From Xylaria sp. FL1777 (Eukaryota; Ascomycota; Sordariomycetes; Xylariales; Xylariaceae), in NCBI GenBank assembly GCA_022578965.1, contig MU400651.1, positions 1 through 64,000 of the forward strand: a stretch of 64,000 bases of DNA, read 5' to 3'. A model generated the notes under the pieces. That model saw only the letters and a program-made list of their open reading frames with translations. It ran no database searches and was not told the DNA's origin. Made by a program: the position numbers and the translations under genes. Position 1 is the first letter of the stretch; each line of letters begins with the position of its first letter. Below are positions 50,934-62,612 of this stretch, piece after piece.

Positions 50934-53862
50934 ATGAGTATTGTTCAGGCAATCTGCGAGCATGGGATGACTAGGCACGTCTGTTTAGAGCAAAAAGCAG
51001 AACCTCCAATTCCTACGACAAAACACCTAGATAATAATATCTCGTCTTCGTGGACCCCTTGGTCACTGTTTAAACAGCAATCCCCAGGGCCATCCTCGTT
51101 GGCAACGGACAGCGGAAATATTAATGGCGACTATTCTTCCCGACGAGAAGGTTCAGATGCAGTCCAAGCCGGCCCACCTGGTAGTAGTGACCCGACGGAT
51201 AACCCTGCTGGGCGGATTATAGAAACCACCGATGGCGCCAGAATTCATATTCATATTTTGTGGAAAGAGCTCCAAAGTAACAACGGCCTCACAACATGTC
51301 TGCACATTGCCATTGCATCAGGAAACCATGACTGTGCTCAGTACCTCGCGCAGAGAATGCACCTCACTAACGAAACAGAATCCCTTATGAGCACGTACGA
51401 CAGAGATGGGCTCACTCCGCTGCACCTTGCTACGCACTATAGCCGATGCACCGACAAGCAAGTTGATCTTGTCAAGACCCTGATCGACTGTTATTATAAG
51501 GCTTTAGACATGTCATCCGGTTACATGACTACCGGGGCCTCATCAAACCCTGGTAATCATCAAATGAAGCTCGGCTTGACCCCGTATAAATACTTCATCG
51601 AGTCGAGAGAACAAGCAACTAATAGTGCCGTGTCGAGGGAACAAACAATGAATAATAGTCTTACCTCGAGATCCAGAGGGGGGCAGAGAACGAGGTCGGC
51701 TAATAATACCAAGCCTCTAGTGCCGGTTTCTGAATCTGCCGTCAAGAAGATGAACACATTACTTCGGCTCTCATGTATGCGCTATTATGGGCGTGATAGG
51801 GGAAAATTTTCGGAGCTGCTGGGGACAAATGTATGCTACCGATCAATCGACACAGATTTTCTAAAGAGATTTGCTAACTAGTTGATTAGAAGCAAATTCA
51901 CCTTGACCCGAATCCACGCACAGAGGTCAATGCGAAGCTTCTCGACTACCTAGCAGAAATGAAGTTTGAACAATATCTTCAATATGTATTCATCCCAAAT
52001 CTGCGCGTGCGTGGGGTGAAGAACACGGAGTTAGAGAAACAGGAGTGGTGGGAATCGCAGAGCCGCAAAGACTGCGCCTACATTTTTGAGTGGCTGAGAA
52101 CAAAGCTAAAGGTCGAGAAGATAATTCGGATCACTGTTGAGGATGATCCAACCGACTTTCATAGTGACGAAGTGATCGAGTACGCATTACGGGGGTTCGA
52201 TATTGAGGAATGGAACTGGGTCAAATGGGACTTGTGCAGTGAGACCATTTATAATGCGGCGCCGAACGTGCGTGACGTTGACCTTTACTGGAGTGGCAAT
52301 AAGGCAATTCTAAAGAGTTGGGCAGCCGAAGACGGGCTTGTGAAGCTAAAGCAGGTCAGTAAGCTGCTGGTTATTAATATCAAAGCTCAGGGCAAGGCTA
52401 ATGGTAGTATTGCAGCTTAAAAAAATATGCATCATGAGGCATCCGGTAAGCTCAAGCTAACAGCCCAGCAGCCCGTTTCGGCTTCAAGTAATATTGCTCA
52501 CACGTTGGAATGCTGATGTGGTATGCGTAGGGTATCGAGTCTCGAAAAAGAACTTAGGACATTCTCTCCCAATTTGAACAGAAGCTAGAGCAAGCCTGGA
52601 GCAAGGCCTGGGCTCAGAAACCTCCAAAAGTTATCATCCAGCGACAAGCACACATCACCCAAAGTTTATCCAGGATGGACTTAGAGGAAAAGGGACGCAA
52701 GTAAGTTTGGCAATTTAGCCCAATAAGAGGTGCATTATTAATATGGCGAACGTCATTCATAGGGAACGTTGGCTTAGGTGCACCGAAAACTTTTCTCAGC
52801 TGCTAGAGAAGTGGTTCAACAACGAGTTAGCCTTTAAAGACCAGAACGGAGCCGGAATCACACTTGTAAAGGAAAAAGAGATCAGAGTAGCAGTTATTGA
52901 CGACGGGGCCAACATCGATCTAGATGACCTACATGGAAATATCGTGGCTGGCGAGACTTTCTACGACAATTCGGGCCACTGGCCGGGGTTCTATCAGTCA
53001 TCCTACGGCCATGGTCATGAGATGGCGTGCATCATCCGTCAGTTATGTCCCCAGGTCAAGCTCTTTATCGCCAAACTGAACGAACTATGGATGGACGGAA
53101 AGCCCCAAATTACACCTGAGTCTGCTGCTAATGTAAGACTACCCCTTGTTCGCCGGGACAACTATCTAATTAAAAATGCAATAGGCTATCGAATGGGCAT
53201 GCGGGAAGGATGTAGACATAATCTCAATGAGTTGGACAATCGAGCACGTGGACACCGATGCTGAGGCCAAGCTAAAGGCAGCTATTGATAAAGCCATAGA
53301 TAAAAATATTCTCCTCTTTTGCGCCTGTGATGATCAGGGCAACTTGTCAGATCATCCATATCCAGCCCGAACTGCGAAAGACGAGATATTTAAGATCGGG
53401 TCAGCAACAATGCTAGGGACACGACACAAAGGTACAAACGAGGGCTTCTTCGATTTCATTGCACCAGGATCAGAAGATACGAGCCAGGCTGGGTCCACCA
53501 CTGGCGTCGCAGTTTCCGCGAAGCCACGGTTCGGGTCATCCATCGCAACGGCGCGGTGCGCAGGGCTTGCGGCTATGATACTGCAGTGCCTCACTCTGAT
53601 GTACAACCCTGGTCAACTGGAAAAGTCCGCTATGCGTAAAAGGGGTAATGTAAAGAGCATGTTTAACAAGATGGTTGACGAGAATGATAAAAATAAGTAC
53701 ATCAAGGTTTGGAACATTTTGGACAACGCCATCAATCACGCAGAGATGACGGATTTGGAAGGGTCTGCTATTGCAAACGTCGCAAGGGAGTTTATAAGTT
53801 GCCTGGTGCCGTGCCCTACAACGCAGCCAAATCCAGTCCCTAGCATTATTGCCCAGTTATAG
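50934..53862 (+). CDS. Ankyrin-repeat subtilisin-like serine protease (peptidase S8), 5' end incomplete
   Basis: Predicted intracellular subtilase with N-terminal ankyrin repeats, a known fungal architecture; the substrate is unknown. Exons inferred: 50,934-51,830; 51,890-52,354; 52,416-52,445; 52,558-52,700; 52,763-53,132; 53,185-53,862. All five introns are GT-AG and phase-consistent, giving 860 residues from the first Met. Ankyrin-like segments include TTCLHIAIASGNHDCAQYL and GLTPLHLATHYS. The S8 triad is complete: Asp in V-I-D-D-G (about residue 558), His in G-H-G-H-E-M-A (about 595) and Ser in G-S-S-I-A-T-A (about 754). The position of the usual oxyanion Asn reads CACDDQG. Splicing of 53,133-53,184 creates a motif typical of the family, AIEWACGKDVDIISMSW. 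The frame is open upstream to 50,784, directly after an acceptor-like TTATTTAG, and is already ankyrin-like there, so 5' exons are missing or unrecognised. The ATG at 52,743 is intronic. No signal peptide is visible. Confidence 0.82.
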
Positions 53863-54327
53863 CAGTGTTTTTACAGCGCCACAAGGCTAAGCCACCGCAC
53901 CAATAATCGTGGCTTGACTTCACCTCAGTAATTGGAATTGACAATTACTGTACTGGCTATAAACGGCCCAGCTTCATTTCAAAACAGCCCATAACAGACA
54001 CAAAACAGAAAAGAAAACCTGTAAACAAGAGAATAGACGTACATATTATCATATTAGACATCTATCCAAATATACGCCACCGAATCTGTTGTATTCTTCT
54101 CGGGACTATCTGGTCGAGTGCCTGGCCTTGAAGCAGTAGGATCACCGAGGTATCCAAGGAATCTCATCCTTCGAAGTTGTCCTCTCCTCTCACTTGCCCT
54201 GCTTCTCATCGCCGTCGACACCCGGCTAGTAGCATCGACGTAGCAATACCCAGTGTACCATTGCCCATTGCGCCACATCCGCCGCACAGCGTCTCCCCTT
54301 GCTATCGTTTCCTTGCGGATTCTCAAG
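53863..54327. other. Spacer between protease and P450 genes
   Basis: No gene is seen. The last 200 bp upstream of the P450 start is rich in C and T, as is common for fungal promoters and 5' leaders. Small frames on either strand are shadows. Confidence 0.5.
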
Positions 54328-56110
54328 ATGTTGGTGCCTCTGGTGCTCACGTCTTTCGCAATAGTCGCGACATATTTGTACGTGAAGATACGCCACAAGC
54401 GCTTCAGCCAATATGCGTTCTTCCCTCAGCTTCCGCCCTCACTTATCCTAGGCCACTTGAAGACTATGGACGAGTACATGCAACGCGGTCCAGCTGATCG
54501 TCACCCTGGTACTGCTCTCACTTGATCCCATGCCATAGTATTGTCGCCATTCTAATCAATAGATAGATGCGAGTTTTGTGGCAATGCATGAGGAACTAGG
54601 GAGACCACCGTTGATGTTCGTCGACCTTCGACCTGTCAACCTCCCGATGGTGCTCGTGACAAACCATGAAATTGCCGAGCAGGTATCCAAAGCCTCAAAC
54701 CTGTTCCCCACGAGCCTGCCAAAGGCCAATCTCGAATACCTGGAGCCTCTCACCGGTCGAAAGTCCATCCTCGTGTCCCATGGCGAGGAGTGGAAGGCAC
54801 TCCGGAAGAGGTTCAATCCAGGTTTCGCCCCCCAGCATTTGGCCACCCTTCTACCATGCATTTTGGACAAGACCTTGCCCTTTGTAGCCCACCTCGATAA
54901 CTACGCTCGCACGCAAGAGGAATTTCCCCTCGTGCCCATCATCATCAACTTGACGTTTGACATCATCGGCTCCATCGTCATGGACGTGGACTTCGAAGCT
55001 CAGCACTTGGACCCGGCCAATCAAGGTGAACTAGTTCGTCGGTTTAGCGAACTGCTCGATGCGTATAGTAATGACAGGGCGGATTTCCCCTGGTGGCTCA
55101 TCCCCCGGACCGTGATGAAACGCCACCGACTAGCCAGGCGCATCGACGTACTTCTCAAGGACATTATACGTAGTAAATTCGCCGAGCATCGCCGAGAATC
55201 CGTTTCTAAGGATAAGTCGCGCAGCATTCTCGCGCTAAGCTTAGGGGATACCGAGACCCTGTCTCAAGAGCTTGTCGACGTGACCTGTGACCAACTGAAG
55301 ACGTTTCTACTAGCGGGCCATGACACGACCAGTCTGGCCTTGGCTTGGGCTATCTACGAGCTGTCGCTCAATGCACCCGCATTAGCCGCTGTACGTGCGG
55401 AACTTGACAGTCTCTTGGGTACCGATACAAGTCTCGAGGCCATGAGGGCTCGTTTCCTAGCGCCTGACGGCCTGGAGGTGGTGCAGAAGATGTCGTATGT
55501 AGCTGCGGTTATCAAAGAAGTCCTGCGACTGCATCCACCTGCCGCCACGGCTCGCATGGCGGAGCATGGAAGTGGTTTTACAGTTCGCGCCCCAACAGGA
55601 GAAGACTACTGTCTTGACGGCGTACTCATCTATAACTGCGAGACTATTATACATCGCGACCCATCTGTCTTCGGAGACTCGGCCAACCGTTTTGTGCCAG
55701 AGCGCTGGTTGCACGAAGGTGATGGTTTGCCACAAAAACCCTCAGCGATTCCCAAAGTACCGGCTACTGCCTGGAGGCCGTTCGAGCGTGGGCCTCGGAA
55801 TTGCATTGGTCAAGAACTTGCCAACATTGAGTCGCGAATTATTCTTGCGTACATCGCTCGGCGATACGACTTTACCAAAGTCGGATTGGGCGAGATTGCT
55901 TACGACAAGAACGGCAAACCCATTATAGACGATATGGGTGATTACCAGTTCAAGGAGCCTCTATATAGCGTGAGTTCCTATATTCCTTAGAGAATTCCTC
56001 ACTCAATTTCTTCATAATGCTAACTTGGGTTCATCTAGACGAGACAGGTAACCTCGAAACCTGTGGATGGAATGAGGGTCAAAGTCGTCCTGAGAGGCAA
56101 AGACAATTGA
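54328..56110 (+). CDS. Cytochrome P450 monooxygenase
   Basis: Haem-thiolate monooxygenase, predicted to be ER-anchored by an N-terminal hydrophobic segment (LVPLVLTSFAIVATYLYV, residues about 2-20). Exons 54,328-54,508; 54,567-55,969; 56,039-56,110 are phase-consistent and give 551 residues, a normal length. All hallmarks are present: I-helix A-G-H-D-T-T (about 310-315), K-helix E-V-L-R (about 378-381), F-V-P-E-R-W (about 436-441) and the haem loop F-E-R-G-P-R-N-C-I-G (about 466-475, Cys 473). Branch-point-like CTAAT and GCTAAC precede both acceptors. Without the last intron the frame would end at 55,990 and lose the C-terminal strand (T-x-K-P-V-D-G-M-R-V-K-V-V-L-R) usual for the family, so the third exon is preferred. 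The haem-loop wording is common among fungal P450s related to the CYP52/CYP4-like clan; the substrate cannot be told. No biosynthetic partner gene is adjacent. Confidence 0.92.
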
Positions 56111-58040
56111 CCGTCTACTCTAGAGATTAGGCGTTTAATGCCAATCTTCGGCAGCATAATTCCGTTTCAATGACTAGGACCGACTCGAACAAAATGGTGA
56201 TATCCGCAGCTACTTGTGAATGACCAGTGTTGGTTTCGCTAGACCCGACAGGGAGGCTCCCGATAGCATGGGCTTTAACTGGATTCCCACGGGAGTGTCA
56301 GTGAGTGCCATGTGCTCAATAATCACCGGTTTCGCTGAAGTCTTATTTTCCGAAGTGCCTGTACGCATGGCATGTACTGGCTTCTCGTGGTTCGACGATC
56401 GGTTTTGTCAAAGCTTTCACCTTCATTACTAAACTGGGCTGAAATGCTGCGAGTCACTGCGGGGATTGGCCGATCATAATGCAGAGCGTCTGACAATTTC
56501 TGAGATCATGTGTGAGAATAAACTTATCTTATCAGTGTACATAGCTTAACATCTATAAAATGGTCAAAGCTCTTATGCGCAAGACTGATGGTGTATTAAA
56601 CCTCTCCGACTCCATCAGCCCTGGCGTAGCTGTCCACACCTGTGGTAAAATAGTATTACTTCGAGGTTTGTGATAAGTGCTACGCTTTTATATGTAGTAC
56701 GGCAATTTAATACCCGTGATTGTAATAGCTATGCAGATGAGAACAAACACTATAATCACCAGTGTGAAACGCGTTGCTTGCTAAACGAAGGGCATAATTG
56801 CAAGCTAAACAAATTCAGAAACAAGGACAGTTATACGAGGTTGAGAGATCAACACTGACGGTGGTATAAACAATATGAAAAAACATTCCTTATTTATCCC
56901 TGGCCCCTAAGTATACTCAACTAAGCAAAGCCACCACGACATCACCAACGTCAAACAAGCCAGAGCTCCAAACAACAAGCGTCGCTACGCTCACAAGACG
57001 TGAAACTAATGATTGGCCTATTCTATTTGCCTTCGCGATGACTTCGGACTCATCCGCTAAGTTGACAGGACCAACAGGGCCACCTCCAAGCACTGCCGAT
57101 GCTCATCTCTCTCCGCTCGCATCACGCTCTATACCACAGGGCTATAGGGTACATCATACACAGAGCCGATAGCTAAGAAATGAGCCGTACTATTCCCGCA
57201 CCTGCGGCCCGTGTCAGGGGGTTCTAGAAGTATAGATACATAGATATCTACTTATTTATTCAAGTTGGCCATGCTTAAAATGCTGCTCTTAGTCATTTCA
57301 AGAGAAATTGGCTCTCGAAATGTTCTATCAAATGGACTGCATTATTAATAACAGACAAGATCATTTGATTAGTTTTAAAAGCTGCATTTCAAAACATGGT
57401 GTTAATTTTAATGAACTTCTTTTTAATCTCTTCATTTTACTTTTCTTTAGTTTATATTGAATGGTTTTTTTAACAAAGATATGAAGTGAACTCTAAATTG
57501 GTTTTATTTAGATAGTTGAACTATTTACTTTTAAAATCTCTTTTTAAATTGCTAAATATAATTGGGTGTTAGAGGCCCTGTATTTAGGCTAAGTAATAAA
57601 CACTTGTTCTTGCAGAAGATCGCCAGGCAGCTTTGTGAACTAATATCAACTAGATAGAGGTGCCTCTTAGTTGTGTGGTGTATCCTGTGACAGTAAGAAA
57701 GTATTGGTAAAAGATAATCTGTTGGATGGGCGGGTCCATTAGCTGTATTACCCTTATTGCAGTCTTCGAGGCTTCCATACCACCACCTCCTCATCACGTA
57801 TATGTTCTATAAGCCTGAGAACTGCCCGGTGTTGTTAGATGCAGGATAAAAGCGAGAATCGATAGTTTTCGAGTTGTGTTTTCAACTCTAAAAAAAGAAA
57901 AGGTCCCACAACTGAGTAAGGCTTCGTGTATTCCATTTAAAGTGCAGTAGTTATTTTGGTGATATAAATATGGCTGAATGGCTGTCTCCTGAGAATAATG
58001 TCAACCGTGACATGGTAATGGAATTAGCCTCTTGATAGAA
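56111..58040. other. Intergenic, no gene supported
   Basis: About 1.9 kb without a convincing frame. The short frames at 56,220-56,432, 56,670-56,858 and 57,552-57,797 have no recognisable domains. An AT-rich patch of about 280 bp lies at 57,270-57,560 and could be a decayed repeat. The right edge is the 3' side of the F-box gene. Confidence 0.5.
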
Positions 58041-59950
58041 TCAAGATGGGACAAGGAACTGGTCGATGTCAACCCTCTCGAAGAAGCTAATGTGTCCAAA
58101 ATCAACCCAATACTGAGCTAACCGATTGTGAGAGAGAAGGATGAGCCGCGATTCGATATATTTGTCTAGTAAATCGTTAGTGTTGACTAGGAAATACGAC
58201 ACAAATAGTCTTACCACTTGTAAAACCGGCTCCAGCGACGTGGCCTTTACTTCTGACAATTCTAGCACCTTGGAAAGGAGGCTCTTGGGCAATGCCGACA
58301 AACCCATCTTCCCCTAGATCATCCGCCAAGAATGTGTATTCACCTCTGGGTACATTTGGATCACCTGTGAGCTTAATTGCTTCCAATCGACCTCGATAAA
58401 CTTTCTGTGACAGGAATCGTGACTGGAATTCTGCATCACTTTCGCTTTCATGCTTTACAAGGGGTTCTCTGTAGCTTTCTTCGTCGATGTCAGGTTGGTT
58501 TATAAGGAGAAACTCGCAGCTATGCACACTGTAATCACCGACCCAGATACCTCTCCAAGGTCGCTCCGGCGTTGGAGTACTAGGAATTCGGGGTCAGTCT
58601 TCAACCAAATATCACGAATGTTCTGGGCGTTTGAAGCGCTCAAGACAGCTTTCTAATGTGGAAATACTCATTTTCTTATGGAGAATGACTCAGATGAAGG
58701 AAGGAGATTGAGAATCACTTACTACAATGAGGGGTCAAGTGTCGAGTATGTTACACTATAAAATGAGTCAGCAATCATGATTTTGAGCGTAAGCTGTGAG
58801 CTCTTTTCAAACCGTGAGAGGTTTGCCGGACAAAATTTCTGCCTGAAACAGATCCTCTTCAGTCTAAAAACCGATAGGAAAAAAGAAATGGCTCTAACAA
58901 CTACTCACCATTCCTCGCCAATATGAAACCCTATCGTTGGCGGACCTAGTTCCATCCATTGGCGGATTCGAAAAGTCAATTCGGAAACCTCCGAGCGCTT
59001 AATGGGTCTCCATCTCGGCGAAATCATCATGTCATGGCTTGGGGTCGGCCCCCCTGCTATGTCAGCCGGATGACCAAGAACTCGGTGAGCCGCGGGGATC
59101 GTGGGCGGCGGCCAAACCATGTTGTATGGGAAGCGGCTCGCTGTATGGCGAGCTGTATCTTGTTCTTCGAGAGGTTTCGCGAGCACAAACGTGCTGAATC
59201 TAGGGTCTGATCCATGGCTCTGCATTGGATGCTCCGGGAAAAAGCGACGTGCGGGCCGTGTTGCTGAATCTGACGATGATAGAGAAATGCGCATAAGATT
59301 TTCCAAGCTGTCAACATTTAATTGAAGAACTGGCTTATCTAGATGTAGCTTAACGTTGGGCTCAAAGTAATGAATATGGACAGTAGGGTCGGCGAGCCAG
59401 GGCTCGCTCCCATCCCGGCGCCGTGTGGCGAGAAGTTGATAGCCTTCGATGCAACCCCGCCGTTCATCATACCTCGCAATGACTATCTGGCCGGCTAGAG
59501 AGCGGTCACAAAACCATATCTTGTTTTTAGTCAGGAACCAATATTGATTGTGGGCCACAAAGAGTTCACGCCAGGTCTTGCATGGATATGGTGATTTGAT
59601 CTGATTTCCTGGTAGGTTCGATAGCACGTGCCGACGCCAATGTATGTCATTTGCGGCATGCTCCAAGAGCGTCTGGCATACCAAAGACAATACGCCAAGT
59701 TCAAGTGGCGTGAGATATGAAAGGATAGTATCAATCAACTCTGTCGGCAGCTCGAATAACCCGCAGCGTTGAGAGGCTGCTGAAGGGGTCGAGATGTTAA
59801 CAGAGTCCGCGCCTGAAATGGCTACAAAGGGGTTTTAGTCAGAACAAAATTGATTAATTCAGATGATGTGAGATTCATACCACTGGGAATGGATGAGGAT
59901 TCAACCGGCTTGGACGATGCCGATAATTGGCAGCGAGTATGATTCTCCAT
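58041..59950 (-). CDS. F-box protein
   Basis: Likely substrate adaptor of an SCF (Skp1-cullin-F-box) ubiquitin ligase. Minus-strand exons inferred: 59,950-59,881; 59,821-58,909; 58,755-58,723; 58,579-58,215; 58,165-58,041. All phases fit and give 501 residues. The F-box is at residues about 46-90 (LFELPTELIDTILSYLTPLE, then the LSLVCQTLLEHA and HWRRHV blocks). The C-terminal half belongs to a conserved fungal F-box-associated region; joining the 33-nt exon 3 to exon 4 restores Y-T-P-T-P-E-R-P-W-R-G-I-W-V-G-D-Y-S. Later blocks are LTGDPNVPRGEYTFLADDLG, ARIVRSKGHVAG and LAQYWVDFGHISFFERVDID. Ser/Thr-rich residues 10-42 precede the F-box. Intron 3 contains a second clean frame (see findings). 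The target of the adaptor is unknown. Confidence 0.87.
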
Positions 59951-61956
59951 CTTGAAATGACGTAGTGTTATACTAGGCGTACAGGATCAATGCTTGAAGA
60001 TGATACTGAGAAGACGCGAGCGCCTGCTGCAGTGATTAATGGCGGAATTGGATGTTTAGGGGTATATAAAGTGAGGCCTTCCTCGAGGTCATCCCTATGA
60101 CGAGATCATCGACGTTACAGAAGATACAGCCAACAATGAGGGCATCACTTCGTAGGGAGTACCAGAGCACGCGAGGAGGATTTGCTAAGCTTGTCAATTT
60201 CTGGCTAGAGAAGGATGGCATGTGTGGCAGGCATTGGTGAATACGACTTGGGCCGATTGGCTACAGCTTGACCAAGAGACGTGGCAAGGCCTGGATCTGT
60301 CTGTACCACACGGTATCGGAAGGAGGCCCAATACGATGTTGATGGCTGCAAACGAGCTCGGGACCGGGAGTCACCAATTGATCCCCTTCGATGTGACGGA
60401 TGTGATTGATCTAGGAAGCGAGTGTTCCGCGGCTACGAGCTGCGACTCGACCGGAAGCTTGCGCGGGGGCTTCTAGCATGAACCGTTTACGTGGTCGTGT
60501 TTTAGGGGCGCTGTCCAGGGTCCAGGACAGCTTACACGAGTCATGGAGCTTCAGTGTGTCCGGCTGACAAGACGAATGAGGACGAGGATGGCCTATGTAG
60601 GTCAAGCCTGTGTGGGCTTTGAATCTCGCCTCTATTGGATCTCAGTGTAAGTATAGAGAGGATTGGGAAATAGATGACGGTCAAGGTGAAGAAAGAGGAA
60701 CGAATGGTTGGCAGAGGTAGAGAGGCCTAGTCTACCTAAGTACTTACCTACCTAGGTACATACGTAGGTACTCAGAGCTAGGTACCTATCTACACGGTTG
60801 GCTGTAAGAACGCGGCAGGGTGCCACGAAAAGGCCAAGCTCGCATCATGGAACACCTGACGAGAGCTCGGAAGTTTTGGTTGTGTTTACAGGACTGTACC
60901 TACTCCATATGGACTAGGGGTACAGATAGACAGATGTACACAGAGGTAGATGCGATAGCTTCCTGCGGGTTGAGATATGCCATTTGAGTACGGTATAGGT
61001 ACCTAGGCGTAGTGGGGATAGGTACCTAGATACCCACCTGAAAGCTTGGCTCTGGTGTTGCCTTTCTGCTGTAGCATACATCTAAGTACCTACCTATATA
61101 AGTACGTAAAGGGAACCTTCCAATTTTCCTGACGGTACCTAAGGTATTACTTCAAAGTACCATATCGATGTCTCAGCAAGACCAACTAATTGTAATATGC
61201 ACCACATGCCGATGATTTACTATCAATGGTAGGTAGATTATGTTGGTAAGTCAAATGGGATCCTATCAGAATCGGCTTGTAATACCTACTACCCCTCTAC
61301 TACCTAGTACCTACCTATTCATAAGTAACCTATATATACTCGGCCTATTGAAACTGGAACTCACTATATGTAAAAGGCAAGCCAGGTTAGGACGTTGTAT
61401 ATTGGGGCGCTATGTTATTATAAAGTACAAACATAGGTACATAGTAGAACTATTTTCTTTCGGTTAGATCCTAGTTGGATTCTTACCCGTACTACCTGCT
61501 CACAATACTATAGATGCAACTTGAACCAAGCACTTATCTGCGTGAGTGTCCAGATAGTGGCGGTAAGCTCATGGAATAATGCTATTACTTCAGCAGTCAG
61601 CTTCACATGCTCCAGATAATATACTTACACAAGATGTACCAAGGAGATGCATAATCTAGGTACGTTAGACGAGTATGCCGGAAATAGATTCACCACGTTG
61701 CTAATGCGCTCACATCGACGCTAAATTCGGATATCGGAAGAGGATGAGAAAAAGATCGGAGGCTGCTTGCTCAGGTCGCAGCATACACAGTAGGAGGCCG
61801 GATACTGGCCGAAGGCCAAGAATAGAAACTAAGGATATCCTTGACGCTACCTCACAGATCATCATCGTTACCCACGCGGTTATCGTCCTTCCACTCCGGT
61901 CACAGTCACAATCACAAGTTCCATGTGTTTTTAGCAGTAGTAGCTCACATGTATTT
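59951..61956. other. Intergenic, upstream of the F-box gene; TACCTA/CCTAGG-rich
   Basis: No gene is supported. The frames at 60,222-60,476, 61,240-61,467 and 61,744-62,058 show no domain. The stretch 60,725-61,450 is dense in TACCTA, TAGGTA and CCTAGG motifs (listed separately). Confidence 0.5.
60725..61450. repeat. Cluster of TACCTA / CCTAGG / GGTACC motifs
   Basis: Many copies of short palindromic or near-palindromic words (TACCTACCTAGGTAC, TAGGTACCTA, AGTACCTACCTA) occur in both orientations at irregular spacing, for example near 60,737-60,790, 61,003-61,033, 61,085-61,100, 61,134-61,142 and 61,283-61,320. There is no fixed period. Similar degenerate tracts occur in other Pezizomycotina intergenic regions; the function is unknown. 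Confidence 0.65.
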
Positions 61957-62612
61957 CTATCCCCACCTCAACCCTTTAACTCTATCGTTCACGTCGTCAT
62001 TAATCCTCCCACGATCCTGGGTTCCCTTCCTCTTCTGGCAGCATCGTGGCACAGCTAGTACCTTCCCTATGTAGTCCGCTGGATCGACTGGGAACAGCAA
62101 GTATTTGTTCGCATATTCACCGCCATCATAAAGCATCTCAGAAATGTTGATCTGCAACGTGTCTGGGTCAAGATCATCGGCAGGAACGAGGTGATCAAAA
62201 GTAACGCCGTAATAGTCGATTTTATTCCTAGCCAAAAGACACCATGGTTAACTTGCACAAAGCTGAAGAAAAAAAAACAATTTAGTACGACGAAATCATG
62301 AACTTACAAAGGTATCTTGTTTTCCATCACCCACCCTAAGTATTCGTCCCGAACAACCAGATCACGATCAATTTCCGAGCGCGGATCAATTCCATACAGT
62401 GCTCGGTAAGTCAGCTGTGCAAACGCTTTGGCAGCCGGCATTGGAAATTTCGGAGATAGTACATCGACATCCCACGAAGCATCCGGGACAAGTCTTTGGA
62501 TGGCAGTTAGTGGGCCTTCAATCTGGATTCTCAAAGGCCGCTCTAGTGGTGGGAGGTGGAGAGGGTGAGCGGGGGTGTGAATACAGGGCGGGATGTGAAG
62601 TTTATGAGCCAT
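61957..62612 (-). CDS. Hypothetical protein, two exons
   Basis: Not recognised. Exon 1 is 62,612-62,308 (ATG, proline- and histidine-rich start MAHKLHIPPCIHTPAHPLHL). An 80-nt intron (62,307-62,228; GTAAGT donor, polypyrimidine tract, CTAG acceptor) joins in phase to exon 2, 62,227-61,957, giving 191 residues. The middle is well-behaved globular sequence (DASWDVDVLSPKFPMPAAKA; DEYLGWVMENKI; NKIDYYGVTFDHLVPADDLD). The last 25 residues are basic and low in order, so a further 3' intron after about 62,055 cannot be excluded. There is no signal peptide or membrane segment. The clean splice junction and the absence of stops over both exons support a real gene. Confidence 0.6.

Noticed and set aside
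52743..53264. Two separate proteins starting at 52,743 and 53,227
   Set aside because: The ATG at 52,743 is intronic, and the intron 53,133-53,184 joins both frames into one S8 domain with all three catalytic residues.
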